Assembly: GCF_019024285.1 (NCBI RefSeq) | Contig: NZ_WMKZ01000004.1 | Coordinates: 1-64,000, forward strand | DNA length: 64,000 bases | Origin: Alkalihalobacterium elongatum | Lineage (GTDB): Bacteria; Bacillota; Bacilli; Bacillales; Bacillaceae_F | Reading direction: 5' to 3' | Part shown: positions 26,365-35,876 of the stretch, in pieces | Position numbering within the stretch: position 1 is the stretch's first letter | How the letters are laid out: each line of letters begins with the position of its first letter | Made by a program: the position numbers and the translations under genes | The notes under the pieces: generated by a model | Database searches by the model: none | What the model was told of the DNA's origin: nothing | The model's input: only the letters and a program-made list of their open reading frames with translations

Positions 26365-28536
26365 CTAAATAACAACTGATTGTTTATCTGCTTCTATCTT
26401 TGCTTTAATTAGCTGATTCGGATTGATGTTTACGTAGCTCACCTTAAACTCTGGCATTCGGCAAACTGGATCCAAGGCTGGGTTCGTTACACGATTAATA
26501 CATTGAAAGTCTCCCCAATGGAAAGGGACAAACAACGTATCTCTTCGAATGCGATCAGTAAATTTACTTTTAACGAGAACAGAACCCCTCTTTGACTCAA
26601 TCCGTACCAACATATCGTCTTCAATCCCATAATCTTTAGCAGTCTCTGGATGAATTTCAACATAAGGTTGTTTGGAACGCTCGAACAGCTCTTGGCTTCT
26701 TCTCGTTTGAACACCTGTTAAATAATGCTCCATCAATCGGCCAGTCGTTAATATTAGGGGGAACTCCTCTGTTATCTTCTCTTTCTCCTTTAATTTTTTG
26801 TTAACATTAAATTCTGCTAGACCATCCTTTGTATGAAACGACTTTTCAAACAATCGGGTAGTCCCTGGATGTCCTTCCTTTGGACATGGCCAAAATACGC
26901 CCCCATCTTTTACTCGTTCATATGTTATGCCATAGTAATCAGCTATTCCACCTTTACTAGCCTTACGTAGTTCATTAAAAATCTCTTCTACATTTTGATA
27001 ATTAAATTTCTCTTCTTTTCCTAATACTTTTGCTAGCTCACAAAGGATTTCCCAATCATGCTTAACCTCTTTAGGTGCTTTACGTTCAGCATGTCGATAA
27101 ACAACCCGCCCCTCTAAATTTGTCATCGTCCCTTCATCTTCTAAGTAAGACGTTGTTGGTAATATTAAATCAGCCATACGAGCAGTTTCGGAAACAAACA
27201 TATCTACAACCACTAGAAAATTAAGTTTTTCCAATGCTTTTTCTACAAAAATAGCATTTGGACTTGAAACTACTGGATTTGATCCCATTAGAAATAAAGC
27301 TTTGACTTCTTCTTCATCAATTTTTTCGATTAGCTCATAAGCAGAGACACCTTTTCGAGGTAAGTCCGCTTCATCAACTTCCCATACTGAAGCGACATAC
27401 TTTCGGTCTTCGTCATTTTCAATTGACCGATAGCCTGGGAGTTGATCCGCTTTTTGACCGTGCTCTCTGCCACCTTGACCATTACCCTGACCAGTAATTG
27501 CACCATATCCGCATGCATGCCGCCCAATTTTCCCTGTTGCTAAGACGATATTTAAAAAATGCCGAACCGTTTCATACCCATTTGTATGTTGTTCAACACC
27601 TCTAGCAGTAAAGATCATTCCTGTTTCAGCTTTACCATATTGACGAGCTGCTTCCATGATTTCTTCCTTAGAAATACCACAATGATTAGCTATTTCAGTG
27701 AGAGAAATACTACTTATTTGTTGTTTTACTTCATCAAAATTTTTAGTACGTTCAGCTATAAAAGTTTCATCACAGTACCTTTCATCTACGAGTACTTTTA
27801 GTAACCCCATTGCTAGGTTGGCATCCGTTCCTGGTTTTACTTTAATGTGCAAGTCGGTCATCTTCGTTGTAGCTGTTTCACGAGGGTCGATTGCAATGAT
27901 AAAAGCACCATTCTTTTTAGCTTTACGGAAATAAGGCATAATAGTTGGTTGGCATTCAGCAATGTTTGTTCCAGCTAAGATGATACACTTTGCATCCTGA
28001 ATTTCTGTCAAACCATTGGTCATTCCGCGGTCTATTCCAAATGTTGCGTTAGCTGCAGATGCAGCAGCACTCATACAGAAACGCCCATTATAATCGATAT
28101 ATTTCGTTTGTAAGCCTACTCTAGCAAATTTCCCTAGTAAGTAGGCCTCCTCGTTAGTTAAAGATCCCCCACCATAAACTCCAATTGAATGATGACCATA
28201 TTCTTGTTGTAAACTCGAGAATTTTTCTGCAATCATTTCTAGAGCTAATTCCCAAGAAATTCTTACCCATTCTCCATCGATTTTTAAAAGCGGATATTTT
28301 ACTCGTTCTGTGTTAATCGCATGTTGATGTGCTTGAAGACCTTTAATGCACAGCCTTCCTTCAGAAGTAGGATCTTGTTTATTCGGTTTGACCTTAAAAC
28401 GTTTTCTTTCAATAATATGCTCTTCTATTAATTCCATTGAACATTGCATACTGCAATATGGACAACGTCCTTTCATTACTTGTTCAGAGCTTTGCTTCAT
28501 CTGTTTTTCTCGGAAATATTGAATTAAATCACTCAT
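26365..28536 (-). CDS. nasC: Assimilatory nitrate reductase catalytic subunit
   Basis: A 723-residue molybdenum enzyme that reduces nitrate to nitrite in the cytosol. The N-terminal CPYCSMQC, with a fourth Cys in GRLCIKG, binds a 4Fe-4S cluster. The bis-MGD domains follow, with NGRFCMSAAASA and the C-terminal dinucleotide-binding domain (LTTGRLMEHYLTG near residue 605). AGAGGGTG lies before the ATG. The electron-transfer subunit NasB of B. subtilis is not in the cluster, so the electron donor is unclear. Confidence 0.93.
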   Translation of the reverse strand: MSDLIQYFREKQMKQSSEQVMKGRCPYCSMQCSMELIEEHIIERKRFKVKPNKQDPTSEGRLCIKGLQAHQHAINTERVKYPLLKIDGEWVRISWELALEMIAEKFSSLQQEYGHHSIGVYGGGSLTNEEAYLLGKFARVGLQTKYIDYNGRFCMSAAASAANATFGIDRGMTNGLTEIQDAKCIILAGTNIAECQPTIMPYFRKAKKNGAFIIAIDPRETATTKMTDLHIKVKPGTDANLAMGLLKVLVDERYCDETFIAERTKNFDEVKQQISSISLTEIANHCGISKEEIMEAARQYGKAETGMIFTARGVEQHTNGYETVRHFLNIVLATGKIGRHACGYGAITGQGNGQGGREHGQKADQLPGYRSIENDEDRKYVASVWEVDEADLPRKGVSAYELIEKIDEEEVKALFLMGSNPVVSSPNAIFVEKALEKLNFLVVVDMFVSETARMADLILPTTSYLEDEGTMTNLEGRVVYRHAERKAPKEVKHDWEILCELAKVLGKEEKFNYQNVEEIFNELRKASKGGIADYYGITYERVKDGGVFWPCPKEGHPGTTRLFEKSFHTKDGLAEFNVNKKLKEKEKITEEFPLILTTGRLMEHYLTGVQTRRSQELFERSKQPYVEIHPETAKDYGIEDDMLVRIESKRGSVLVKSKFTDRIRRDTLFVPFHWGDFQCINRVTNPALDPVCRMPEFKVSYVNINPNQLIKAKIEADKQSVVI

Positions 28537-28601
28537 TCTCAACACCCTCTTGATCCCTAATAAGCTAACGAAAGTAATTATAGGGTTCTATTTCTAGTAT
28601 T

Positions 28602-28928
28602 CTAGTTAATGATTAGAAAAACATTTCCACGATCAACAACCGTTTCATAGGTTTTTACACAACCTGTATCTGGTTTTTGAACTAACCCATCGCTTAAACA
28701 AACTTTCCAGTCATGTAACGGACAAAAAACATGTTCACCAGCTACAATGCCTTGTGAGAGAGGCCCGCCTTTATGCGGGCACTTGTTCTCAACAGCGCGA
28801 ACAGTTCCATTCGGTAAGCGGAATACAGCAATACTATTCACTCCGATAATTACCTCTTTACCGACCTTTTCAGGAATATCCGTTAGCTTTCCAATCATGA
28901 CTTTGCTTCCTGCTCCAACTTTACTCAT
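28602..28928 (-). CDS. nirD: Nitrite reductase small subunit (Rieske type)
   Basis: A 108-residue Rieske 2Fe-2S protein, partner of NirB. The cluster ligands are in CPHKGG and CPLHDW, about 18 residues apart. AAGGGGG lies upstream of the ATG. It sits 15 nt after nirB in the operon and corresponds to NasE. Confidence 0.94.
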   Translation of the reverse strand: MSKVGAGSKVMIGKLTDIPEKVGKEVIIGVNSIAVFRLPNGTVRAVENKCPHKGGPLSQGIVAGEHVFCPLHDWKVCLSDGLVQKPDTGCVKTYETVVDRGNVFLIIN

Positions 28929-28943
28929 CGACAGTTCCCCCTT

Positions 28944-31373
28944 TTATTGAATAATCTCTACATGTTTATTTTTAAATAGTTCACTCTGAAGTTCGTCGCT
29001 TTCATAAATCTCACTCCATGGATCTTTTACAGTTGATAAGACAACATCCATTCTTGCACTTAGCTCTTTACGGTTTTGATCATTTGATATCACCTGCTCA
29101 ATGATATAATCAAGCCCTACCCTATCAATCCAATGAGACGTTCGCTCTAGGTAACGCGCATTTTCTCGATAAAGCTGTAAATAGGCTGCCGTTATTTCAA
29201 GTACTTCCTCACTTGTCTTTACTTTGCAAAGAAGATCACCTTTACGAAGTTCGGTACCTCCATTTCCTCCGACATAGATTTCCCAAGCTCCTTCAATGCC
29301 GACAATACCAACATCTTTAATTCCTGATTCTGCACAGTTTCTCGGACAAGCCGATACTGCCATTTTTACTTTATGCGGTGTGTTTAAGCCTTCAAATTTT
29401 TTCTCTAGTGCAATACCCATACCGATCGAATCTTGGGTACCAAATCGACAGAAGCTTTCCCCCACACATGTTTTTACGGTTCGAAGTGTTTTTCCGTAAG
29501 CATGACCTGATGGCATTCCAATTTCTTTCCAAACATTCGGTAGGTCTTCTTTTTTAATACCTAGTAAATCTATTCTTTGTCCACCTGTTAACTTCACGAG
29601 TGGAACATTGTATTTTTCAGCGACTTCAGCAATTCGCTTTAGTTCAGTTGGATTTGTAACCCCACCATACATTCGCGGTACGACAGAGTACGTCCCGTCT
29701 TTTTGTATATTTGCATGCATTCTTTCATTAACAAAGCGTGATTCTTTTTCATCCTCATAGCCTGTTGGATGTACCATTCCTAAATAATAGTTAATTGCTG
29801 GGCGACATTTCGAACAGCCACCTTCATTCTTCCAACCGAGTACATTCATCACTTCTCGAGTATGTGTCAAACCTTTCTCACGAATTTCAGCTACAACTTC
29901 CTCGTGACTTAAATCCGTACACCCACAAAGTGAATCTGTTTTTGCAGCAGCATCGAACTCATCACCTAATGTATCTGCAAGTAATTCAGAAATCATTGGT
30001 TTACACGTCCCACAAGAGCGCCCTGCACTTGTACAGCCACTTACTTCTTCAACGGAACAAAGACTTTGTTCACGAATTGCTGAAACGATCGCTCCTTTAG
30101 AAACGCCATTACATCCGCACACATGATCACCATATGAAAGTGTTGCAGTTAAGCTTTCGGCTTCTCCACCACCGCTTTGCAAAATATTGATTGGCGCCAT
30201 GTCTGAAACATCAGCTTGTTCATTAATCATACTAAGGAGCTTCGTACCTTCCTTTGTATCACCAAATAGTACTGCTCCAACAACTTTGTTATTACGGATC
30301 ATCACTTTCTTATAAATACCTTCAAATTCGTCATAAACCCTGACGCTTCTGGTAGCCCCATCATCCATAAACTCGCCTGCTGAAAAGACATTAACACCTG
30401 ATACTTTTAATTTTGTTGATAAGACAGATCCTTGATAACCTTTTCCAGCATTTTCGCCGACAATATGTTGAGCAAGCACTTTACCTTGCTCATATAGTGG
30501 AGCAACTAATCCATAGACTACTTCACGATGCTCAGCACATTCGCCAACGGCATACACATTCGGAGCACTCGTCTGCATGTAATTATTTACAACAACACCG
30601 CGGTTAACCTCTATCCCGCTTTCGTTGGCTAAAGTACTATTTGGGCGGATGCCCACTGCCATGACAACAAGATCTGCTTTTGTTTCCGATCCATCTTTAA
30701 AAACAACTTTTTCAACACGATCTGTGCCTTCGATCCTTTCGGTGAGCTTTGGCATGAGGAAATTCATGCCTTGTCTTTCTAGCTCTGCGTGGAGAAGTCT
30801 CGCCGCATCTGGATCAAGTTGACGCTCCATTAAATACTCATTTAAATGGACCACGTCCACTTCCATACCTAGATTAATTAATCCACGTGCAGCTTCTAAA
30901 CCTAGTAATCCTCCACCAATAACGACGGCTTTCTTGTAGTTTTTTGCAGAGTCAATCATTGTCTCGCAATCTTTAATATCTCGAAATCCGATAACACCCT
31001 CAAGTTGAGCACCAGGCACTGGTAATATAAATGGATTGGATCCAGTTGCGATAATAACTTGATCGTATTTCATTTCGCGACCTTTATCCGTATACAGAAC
31101 TTGGTTTTCCGTATCTAATTTTGTAACAGTTTCACTTGTAAAAAGTTCAATTTCATTTTTTTCATACCATTCTAAGGTATTAATCTCTATATCTTTTATG
31201 GTCGTATCACCAGCCAATACTGCAGAAAGCATAATGCGGTTATAATTGACATGTGGCTCACTTCCAAAGATCGTAATATCAAATTGCTCACGCCCATTTA
31301 ATTTTAAAATTTCCTCAATACAGCGCACTCCAGCCATTCCGTTCCCAACTAGTACAAGTTTCTTCTTCTCCAT
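28944..31373 (-). CDS. nirB: NAD(P)H nitrite reductase large subunit
   Basis: An 809-residue siroheme enzyme that reduces nitrite to ammonium. An N-terminal FAD/NAD(P)H domain (LVGNGMAGVRCIEE, then VIGGGLLGLEAARG near 152) leads to two BFD-like 2Fe-2S domains (CGCNGVSKG near 420 and CGCTDLSHE near 490). The C-terminal siroheme/4Fe-4S domain has CVGESFCRFG and ACPRNCAE near 640-680. GAGGGG precedes the ATG. The product is of normal length and intact. Confidence 0.96.
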   Translation of the reverse strand: MEKKKLVLVGNGMAGVRCIEEILKLNGREQFDITIFGSEPHVNYNRIMLSAVLAGDTTIKDIEINTLEWYEKNEIELFTSETVTKLDTENQVLYTDKGREMKYDQVIIATGSNPFILPVPGAQLEGVIGFRDIKDCETMIDSAKNYKKAVVIGGGLLGLEAARGLINLGMEVDVVHLNEYLMERQLDPDAARLLHAELERQGMNFLMPKLTERIEGTDRVEKVVFKDGSETKADLVVMAVGIRPNSTLANESGIEVNRGVVVNNYMQTSAPNVYAVGECAEHREVVYGLVAPLYEQGKVLAQHIVGENAGKGYQGSVLSTKLKVSGVNVFSAGEFMDDGATRSVRVYDEFEGIYKKVMIRNNKVVGAVLFGDTKEGTKLLSMINEQADVSDMAPINILQSGGGEAESLTATLSYGDHVCGCNGVSKGAIVSAIREQSLCSVEEVSGCTSAGRSCGTCKPMISELLADTLGDEFDAAAKTDSLCGCTDLSHEEVVAEIREKGLTHTREVMNVLGWKNEGGCSKCRPAINYYLGMVHPTGYEDEKESRFVNERMHANIQKDGTYSVVPRMYGGVTNPTELKRIAEVAEKYNVPLVKLTGGQRIDLLGIKKEDLPNVWKEIGMPSGHAYGKTLRTVKTCVGESFCRFGTQDSIGMGIALEKKFEGLNTPHKVKMAVSACPRNCAESGIKDVGIVGIEGAWEIYVGGNGGTELRKGDLLCKVKTSEEVLEITAAYLQLYRENARYLERTSHWIDRVGLDYIIEQVISNDQNRKELSARMDVVLSTVKDPWSEIYESDELQSELFKNKHVEIIQ

Positions 31374-31448
31374 CTTAACCCCTCCAGAACTCTGTATATT
31401 TTGAGCTATAAAATGTTATAGTTATTTGGTGAATTTCAAATGCTAGCT

Positions 31449-32957
31449 TTATAGAGCTTTCTTCGCTAATACTTTCTCCTCTTCTTCTACAACTGGTTCG
31501 TCCATATCCACAGATGATAAGTGGTACTCTTCAGTAAATGAGTTTTCTGGTTCTTCTAATAGGAAGAAACAAATGACAAAGCTTAGAAATGCACCCGTTG
31601 CTAGTATGAAGAAAAACTGCTGTGGTGTAACAAGGGTGAAGAGTGTTAAATAAATCGTCGACCCTACATTCCCATATGCACCAGCCATCCCAGCAACTTG
31701 GCCTGTTAGACGCTTTTTGATCATCGGAATAACCGCAAATGTAGCACCTTCTGCTCCTTGAATAAAAACAGAAGTTAACACCGTAACAGCAACGGCTACA
31801 ACGAGTGGCCAAGAAGAGTCTATAAATCCCATAGCTACTAGTCCTAATGTAATTCCAACCATATATATAAGCATGACTTTTCGACGACTTCCCATCCGGT
31901 CAGACAACATACCACCAAGTGGCCTCGCAACTAGATTAATAAAAGCAAATGATGCAGCAATTAAACCTGCGGATGTCGCACTTAGTGAAAAGGTTAACTG
32001 AAAAAACATCGGAAGCATTGAAACAATCGCTAATTCTGCACCAAAGTTAGCAAAGTACGTACTGTTTAAGGCGGCGACATTCTTAAATTTATATTGATCA
32101 TCCTTTGGTACACCTTGTTTTAAAATAGGCACATTCACTTTTAAAATTTTATATACTTGGTAAACAAAAGTAAGCGCAATAGCGGTATAAAGGGCGTATA
32201 AAACATTGGTTGAGATAAAGCCCATTCCCTCTAGTCTCCAAGATAGAACTGCTAGAGCACCGCCAAGTGGAACGGTCCAAATGATTAGCTGAACTAAATC
32301 CCCCCAGCTACTAACTTCCATTGCCCCAGTACGTTTTGCCTTAATGTACTCTTTACCTTCAGGGGTGTCTCTTACGTTTAAGTAGTAAATGACGCCATAG
32401 ACGAGACAGAAAACACCTGTTAAAGCAATCGCATAACGCCAACCATTGTCACCACCAAACATCGTTAAAGCGATCCAAGGTAACAACATGGCACCAACTG
32501 CTGAACCAAAGTTCCCCCAGCCTCCATATATTCCTTCTGCAAAACCAACATCTTTTGGAGGATACCATTCGGCTACCATTCGGATCCCAATTACAAAGCT
32601 TGCGCCTATACTACTTAATAAAAGTCTTGAGATCATCATCTGCGACCAAGTATCGCCAAAAGCAAAAATGAACGTCGGGATTGACATTACAATTAATAAG
32701 CTCGAGTAAACAAGACGCGGACCAAATCGGTCAAGTAACATCCCAATTATAATTCGGGCTGGTATTGTCAATGCCACATTTATAATGGCGAGAGCGGAAA
32801 TGTGCTCTCTCGTCAACCAATCTGAGCTTTCAAGCATCGTCGTTGCCAGTGGCGCCATGTTGAACCATGTGAAAAAGGCTATAAAAAAGGCAAACCACGT
32901 GAAATGCAATATTTTTGTCCTCTCATCCTTAAACTTAAAAAGATCGGAAACCTTCAC
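31449..32957 (-). CDS. narK: NarK-family nitrate/nitrite transporter
   Basis: A 502-residue major-facilitator transporter with about 12 membrane segments. It imports nitrate or exchanges it for nitrite. Nitrate-signature stretches are GGWGNFGSAVGAML and GNVGSTIYL. The start is a GTG at 32955-32957, with GAGGGGG 8 nt upstream, giving the usual N terminus. The reading frame extends 42 codons further upstream, but with no ribosome binding site. It is the first gene of narK-nirB-nirD-nasC-sumT. Confidence 0.9.
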   Translation of the reverse strand: MKVSDLFKFKDERTKILHFTWFAFFIAFFTWFNMAPLATTMLESSDWLTREHISALAIINVALTIPARIIIGMLLDRFGPRLVYSSLLIVMSIPTFIFAFGDTWSQMMISRLLLSSIGASFVIGIRMVAEWYPPKDVGFAEGIYGGWGNFGSAVGAMLLPWIALTMFGGDNGWRYAIALTGVFCLVYGVIYYLNVRDTPEGKEYIKAKRTGAMEVSSWGDLVQLIIWTVPLGGALAVLSWRLEGMGFISTNVLYALYTAIALTFVYQVYKILKVNVPILKQGVPKDDQYKFKNVAALNSTYFANFGAELAIVSMLPMFFQLTFSLSATSAGLIAASFAFINLVARPLGGMLSDRMGSRRKVMLIYMVGITLGLVAMGFIDSSWPLVVAVAVTVLTSVFIQGAEGATFAVIPMIKKRLTGQVAGMAGAYGNVGSTIYLTLFTLVTPQQFFFILATGAFLSFVICFFLLEEPENSFTEEYHLSSVDMDEPVVEEEEKVLAKKAL

Positions 32958-33216
32958 TTCCTGTACCCCCTCAACTTTTCTTTTTGTTTGGTTTGTTAAA
33001 CTTAATTGCAAAGAAATGTGTTTGTAATGCCGTAAAAACTTATCGGTTAATAAGTCTTTATGACTAAAAAAAGATGAAGTCAATTCGTGGATTGTCGTTT
33101 AAGTTTTGCTCTTTAGGGAGTTTCTGACTTTTTTGATTAATTAGATTGTGCCATAAAAATATTTGACTGTGTTCTGTATTGAAAGAAGATCTAACAAGGT
33201 TTTCCCTATTAAAACG

Positions 33217-33232
33217 ATGTAAACGCTATCAT
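33217..33232. promoter_or_regulatory. Catabolite-responsive element candidate (cre)
   Basis: ATGTAAACGCTATCAT matches the CcpA operator consensus WTGNAANCGNWNNCWW at every fixed position. It lies about 260 bp upstream of the narK start. Confidence 0.5.
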
Positions 33233-33451
33233 AGAAAAAACTACATATGAGTTGAAAATACGGCTAATTTGGCCTATTAGAGAGTACAGCATTAGTTGTT
33301 GTTGTTTCGAGAAACTATCGTAGATCGGGAAGGGAATATTGTTAAGGGCATGGGGTGAGGGGGTGATCGCTTCTACGCTAATATTCTTTATTTATGGTTA
33401 AGATGATGAGGTAAGATGACCATCTCTTTCTTTCGCAGTTTTGCTTGGGCT

Positions 33452-33600
33452 CCATTCGCTCGGGCTCCATTCACTCGCTATGATTACCTTCGTATCCAAT
33501 CTAGCTTTCGCTCGGGCTTCATTCGCTCGCTTTGATTACCTTCATCTTCAATATAGCTTCCGCTCGGGCTCCATTCGCTCGCTTTGATTACCTTTTCCTT
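33452..33600. repeat. Three tandem 52-bp degenerate repeats
   Basis: The block CGCTCGGGCTCCATTCGCTC recurs at 33457, 33509 and 33561, exactly 52 bp apart, with flanking GATTACCTT and an AGCTT-like joint. A partial extra copy lies at 33442. The repeats sit in the 630-nt gap between minD and narK, at the junction of the inserted nitrate block. No gene is visible in the gap. Confidence 0.75.
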
Positions 33601-33655
33601 TGATCAAACGATCGAACGGGCACTAACTAGCTGGACCGTTAACCCATAATAAATC

Positions 33656-33697
33656 CAAATAAAAAGCGGAATGGGCACTAAACACACCCATTCCGCT
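33656..33697 (-). terminator. Terminator after minD
   Basis: AGCGGAATGGG pairs with CCCATTCCGCT and is followed on the minus strand by TTTTTATTT, ending the mreB-minD transcript. Confidence 0.88.
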
Positions 33698-33714
33698 ATT
33701 AACTACTTATTCAT

Positions 33715-34509
33715 TTATCTAATCCCGAAAAATCTTTTTACTTTTGTGAAGACTCCTTTGTCCTCTCCTAAAGCCATAAGAGGAACGGTTTCACCGAGAA
33801 TACGTCTAGCAATGTTACGGTACGCAGTGGACGCCTTGCTTCCTGTATGATAAGCGACAGGCTCTCCTTTATTTGAATGCTTAATGACGTTTTCATCGTC
33901 AACGACGATACCTAGTAATTCGATTGCTAGAATACTAACAATTTCATCGACGTCAAGCATTTCTCCACTTTTCATCATATGGTTACGAATTCGGTTTACA
34001 ATGAGTAATGGTGGTTCAACGTCCTCTTTTTCTAGCAAACCAATAATTCGATCGGCATCACGGACAGCCGATAACTCTGGAGTTGTCACAACGATCGCTC
34101 TGTTGGCTCCAGCTACAGCATTTTTAAAGCCTTGTTCGATACCCGCTGGACAGTCGATTAAAACGTAATCATAATCGCGCTTTAATTCCTCAACAATCGT
34201 TTTCATTTGCTCTGGAGTTACAGACGATTTATCTTTCGTCTGAGCTGCAGGCAATAAATATAAACATTCAAACCGTTTGTCTTTAATAAGAGCTTGCTGT
34301 AAACGACAACGTTCTTCTGCGACATCAACCAGATCATAGATGATGCGGTTTTCAAGTCCCATAACAACGTCAAGATTTCGAAGACCGATATCTGTATCTA
34401 TTAAGCACACTCTTTTACCTGAAAGGGCTAGGGCTGTTCCGATGTTAGCGGTAGTTGTCGTTTTCCCGACGCCCCCTTTTCCAGAAGTAATTACGATAGC
34501 CTCTCCCAC
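33715..34509 (-). CDS. minD: Septum-site determining ATPase MinD
   Basis: A 264-residue ATPase that positions MinC at the membrane to block polar division. The deviant Walker A GKGGVGKTT is near residue 10. The C-terminal amphipathic helix (FTKVKRFFGI) serves as membrane-targeting sequence. The start is a GTG with AAAGGGG 8 nt upstream. It follows minC and is normally followed by spoIVFA, but here by the nitrate block. Confidence 0.97.
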   Translation of the reverse strand: MGEAIVITSGKGGVGKTTTTANIGTALALSGKRVCLIDTDIGLRNLDVVMGLENRIIYDLVDVAEERCRLQQALIKDKRFECLYLLPAAQTKDKSSVTPEQMKTIVEELKRDYDYVLIDCPAGIEQGFKNAVAGANRAIVVTTPELSAVRDADRIIGLLEKEDVEPPLLIVNRIRNHMMKSGEMLDVDEIVSILAIELLGIVVDDENVIKHSNKGEPVAYHTGSKASTAYRNIARRILGETVPLMALGEDKGVFTKVKRFFGIR

Positions 34510-34558
34510 ACATATTTCCCCTTTCTTCCTCTATCTCAAATTCCAATCGATTATCCGT

Positions 34559-35248
34559 TTATGAGGTCACTTTTTCTGGTGACCTGTTTAAACTTGGACG
34601 TAACCAAGGCAATTGTTGAATTCGTTCTAAAACAATCGTGTTATCATTGGAGTTTATGTATGCACATTCCATTTGACGGTCTACTTGTTCATTTCGATTA
34701 GGCTCTTGTCGCAAATGTTCACTGATTTTTAACTGTGAAGGCGCCATGACGGATGCAGCGATTACTGCACTTTCGTCGCCATCACTTCCAGCTTGAGCCA
34801 TTCCTCGTAATGCCCCCATAACAAAAATATTACCTGTTGCAACAACTGCTCCGCCTGGGTTTACATCACCAATTAATAACAAGTCTCCAATCACTTTAAA
34901 AACTTGTCCAGAACGTACAATTTTTGAGACCATTACCGTTTGTTTTTCCTCTGCAATACGTTCAGCTTCTTCCTTAGTAATAACGTTCGTCTCAATTTGT
35001 TCGATTATTAAATTTTTACCATTACATACGAGCTCTTGAAGTTCATTTTCTTGATCTTCGGTTAAGTAACGATTTCCCGTAACAATATGAACTTTTACTG
35101 CAGGGCCATCCGATTTCTCATAATGCTTGGATGACAACTTTTCTTTAAGCTCTTTCACAATGCTTTCAAAGCTACAATTATCATTTAATAAGAAAGTTAA
35201 TCCGTCTTTCGTTCCTTTTATTGTAACGTGGTGTTTCTTTTGTAACAT
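34559..35248 (-). CDS. minC: Septum-site determining inhibitor MinC
   Basis: A 229-residue inhibitor of FtsZ assembly. The N-terminal domain (1-105) begins MLQKKHHVTIKGTKDGL. The C-terminal beta-helix (115-210) contains GDVNPGGAVVATGNIFVMGALRG, where MinD binds. GAGGTG precedes the ATG. It is followed by minD after 49 nt. Confidence 0.95.
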   Translation of the reverse strand: MLQKKHHVTIKGTKDGLTFLLNDNCSFESIVKELKEKLSSKHYEKSDGPAVKVHIVTGNRYLTEDQENELQELVCNGKNLIIEQIETNVITKEEAERIAEEKQTVMVSKIVRSGQVFKVIGDLLLIGDVNPGGAVVATGNIFVMGALRGMAQAGSDGDESAVIAASVMAPSQLKISEHLRQEPNRNEQVDRQMECAYINSNDNTIVLERIQQLPWLRPSLNRSPEKVTS

Positions 35249-35351
35249 TTATAGTTCACCTCAAAGTAGGTTAAATCCATTTACACCATTACTCCTAATT
35301 CTACAAAAAGACTAAAATCTCCTCTTTTTACTATGAGAAAAATGAATTTAC

Positions 35352-35876
35352 TTAATGTTTTTGTATTTCTTCTAACCGTTTTAAGTAAAGAAGATACTTA
35401 CGCAAAGGATACAAAATAATCAGTGAGAAAAGAAAATTTAATGCCAAGGTTGAGAGCAGACGCTGCTGTAAAAACTCATCATGCACCATACTAGTAATAT
35501 TAAGCATAGAATTAATTCCAAATGTAAAATACTCAACGAATAATACGGCTAGTAAAGTAATCAAAACAACAAGAGTATAACTTCTTTTTACATATGGATG
35601 TGATAATGAAAGTAGGTACCCGATGAGACCGAGGCAAAACATATAAACGCCCAGTAATTCCGTATAAACGACATCATAAAGAAGTCCAAAAATTAAACCA
35701 TAAATAATTGCGTGAGTCTTACCTAAAAAAATTCCGATAATAACCATTGCTACAACAATGAACCTAGGGATATAAAGAAGATTGCTGTTGTATTGTTCTG
35801 GCGCGAATACTTGAAAAATAGACCCCTCAATGACAAAGAGTAATAACATGACTAAAGGAAGAAGAATTCGGTTCAC
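35352..35876 (-). CDS. mreD: Rod-shape protein MreD
   Basis: A 174-residue membrane protein with five or six hydrophobic segments, part of the elongasome that directs lateral wall synthesis. It starts MNRILLPLVMLLLFVIEGSIF. It overlaps mreC by 4 nt (ATGA). Confidence 0.92.
   Translation of the reverse strand: MNRILLPLVMLLLFVIEGSIFQVFAPEQYNSNLLYIPRFIVVAMVIIGIFLGKTHAIIYGLIFGLLYDVVYTELLGVYMFCLGLIGYLLSLSHPYVKRSYTLVVLITLLAVLFVEYFTFGINSMLNITSMVHDEFLQQRLLSTLALNFLFSLIILYPLRKYLLYLKRLEEIQKH

Noticed and set aside
32958-33083. Longer narK start with 42 extra codons
   Set aside because: There is no ribosome site, and the extra residues do not resemble NarK. The GTG at 32957 has a strong site.
33084-33250. 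TnrA or Fnr operator upstream of narK
   Set aside because: I looked for TGTNAN7TNACA and TTGTGA-N4-TCACAA and found no full match.
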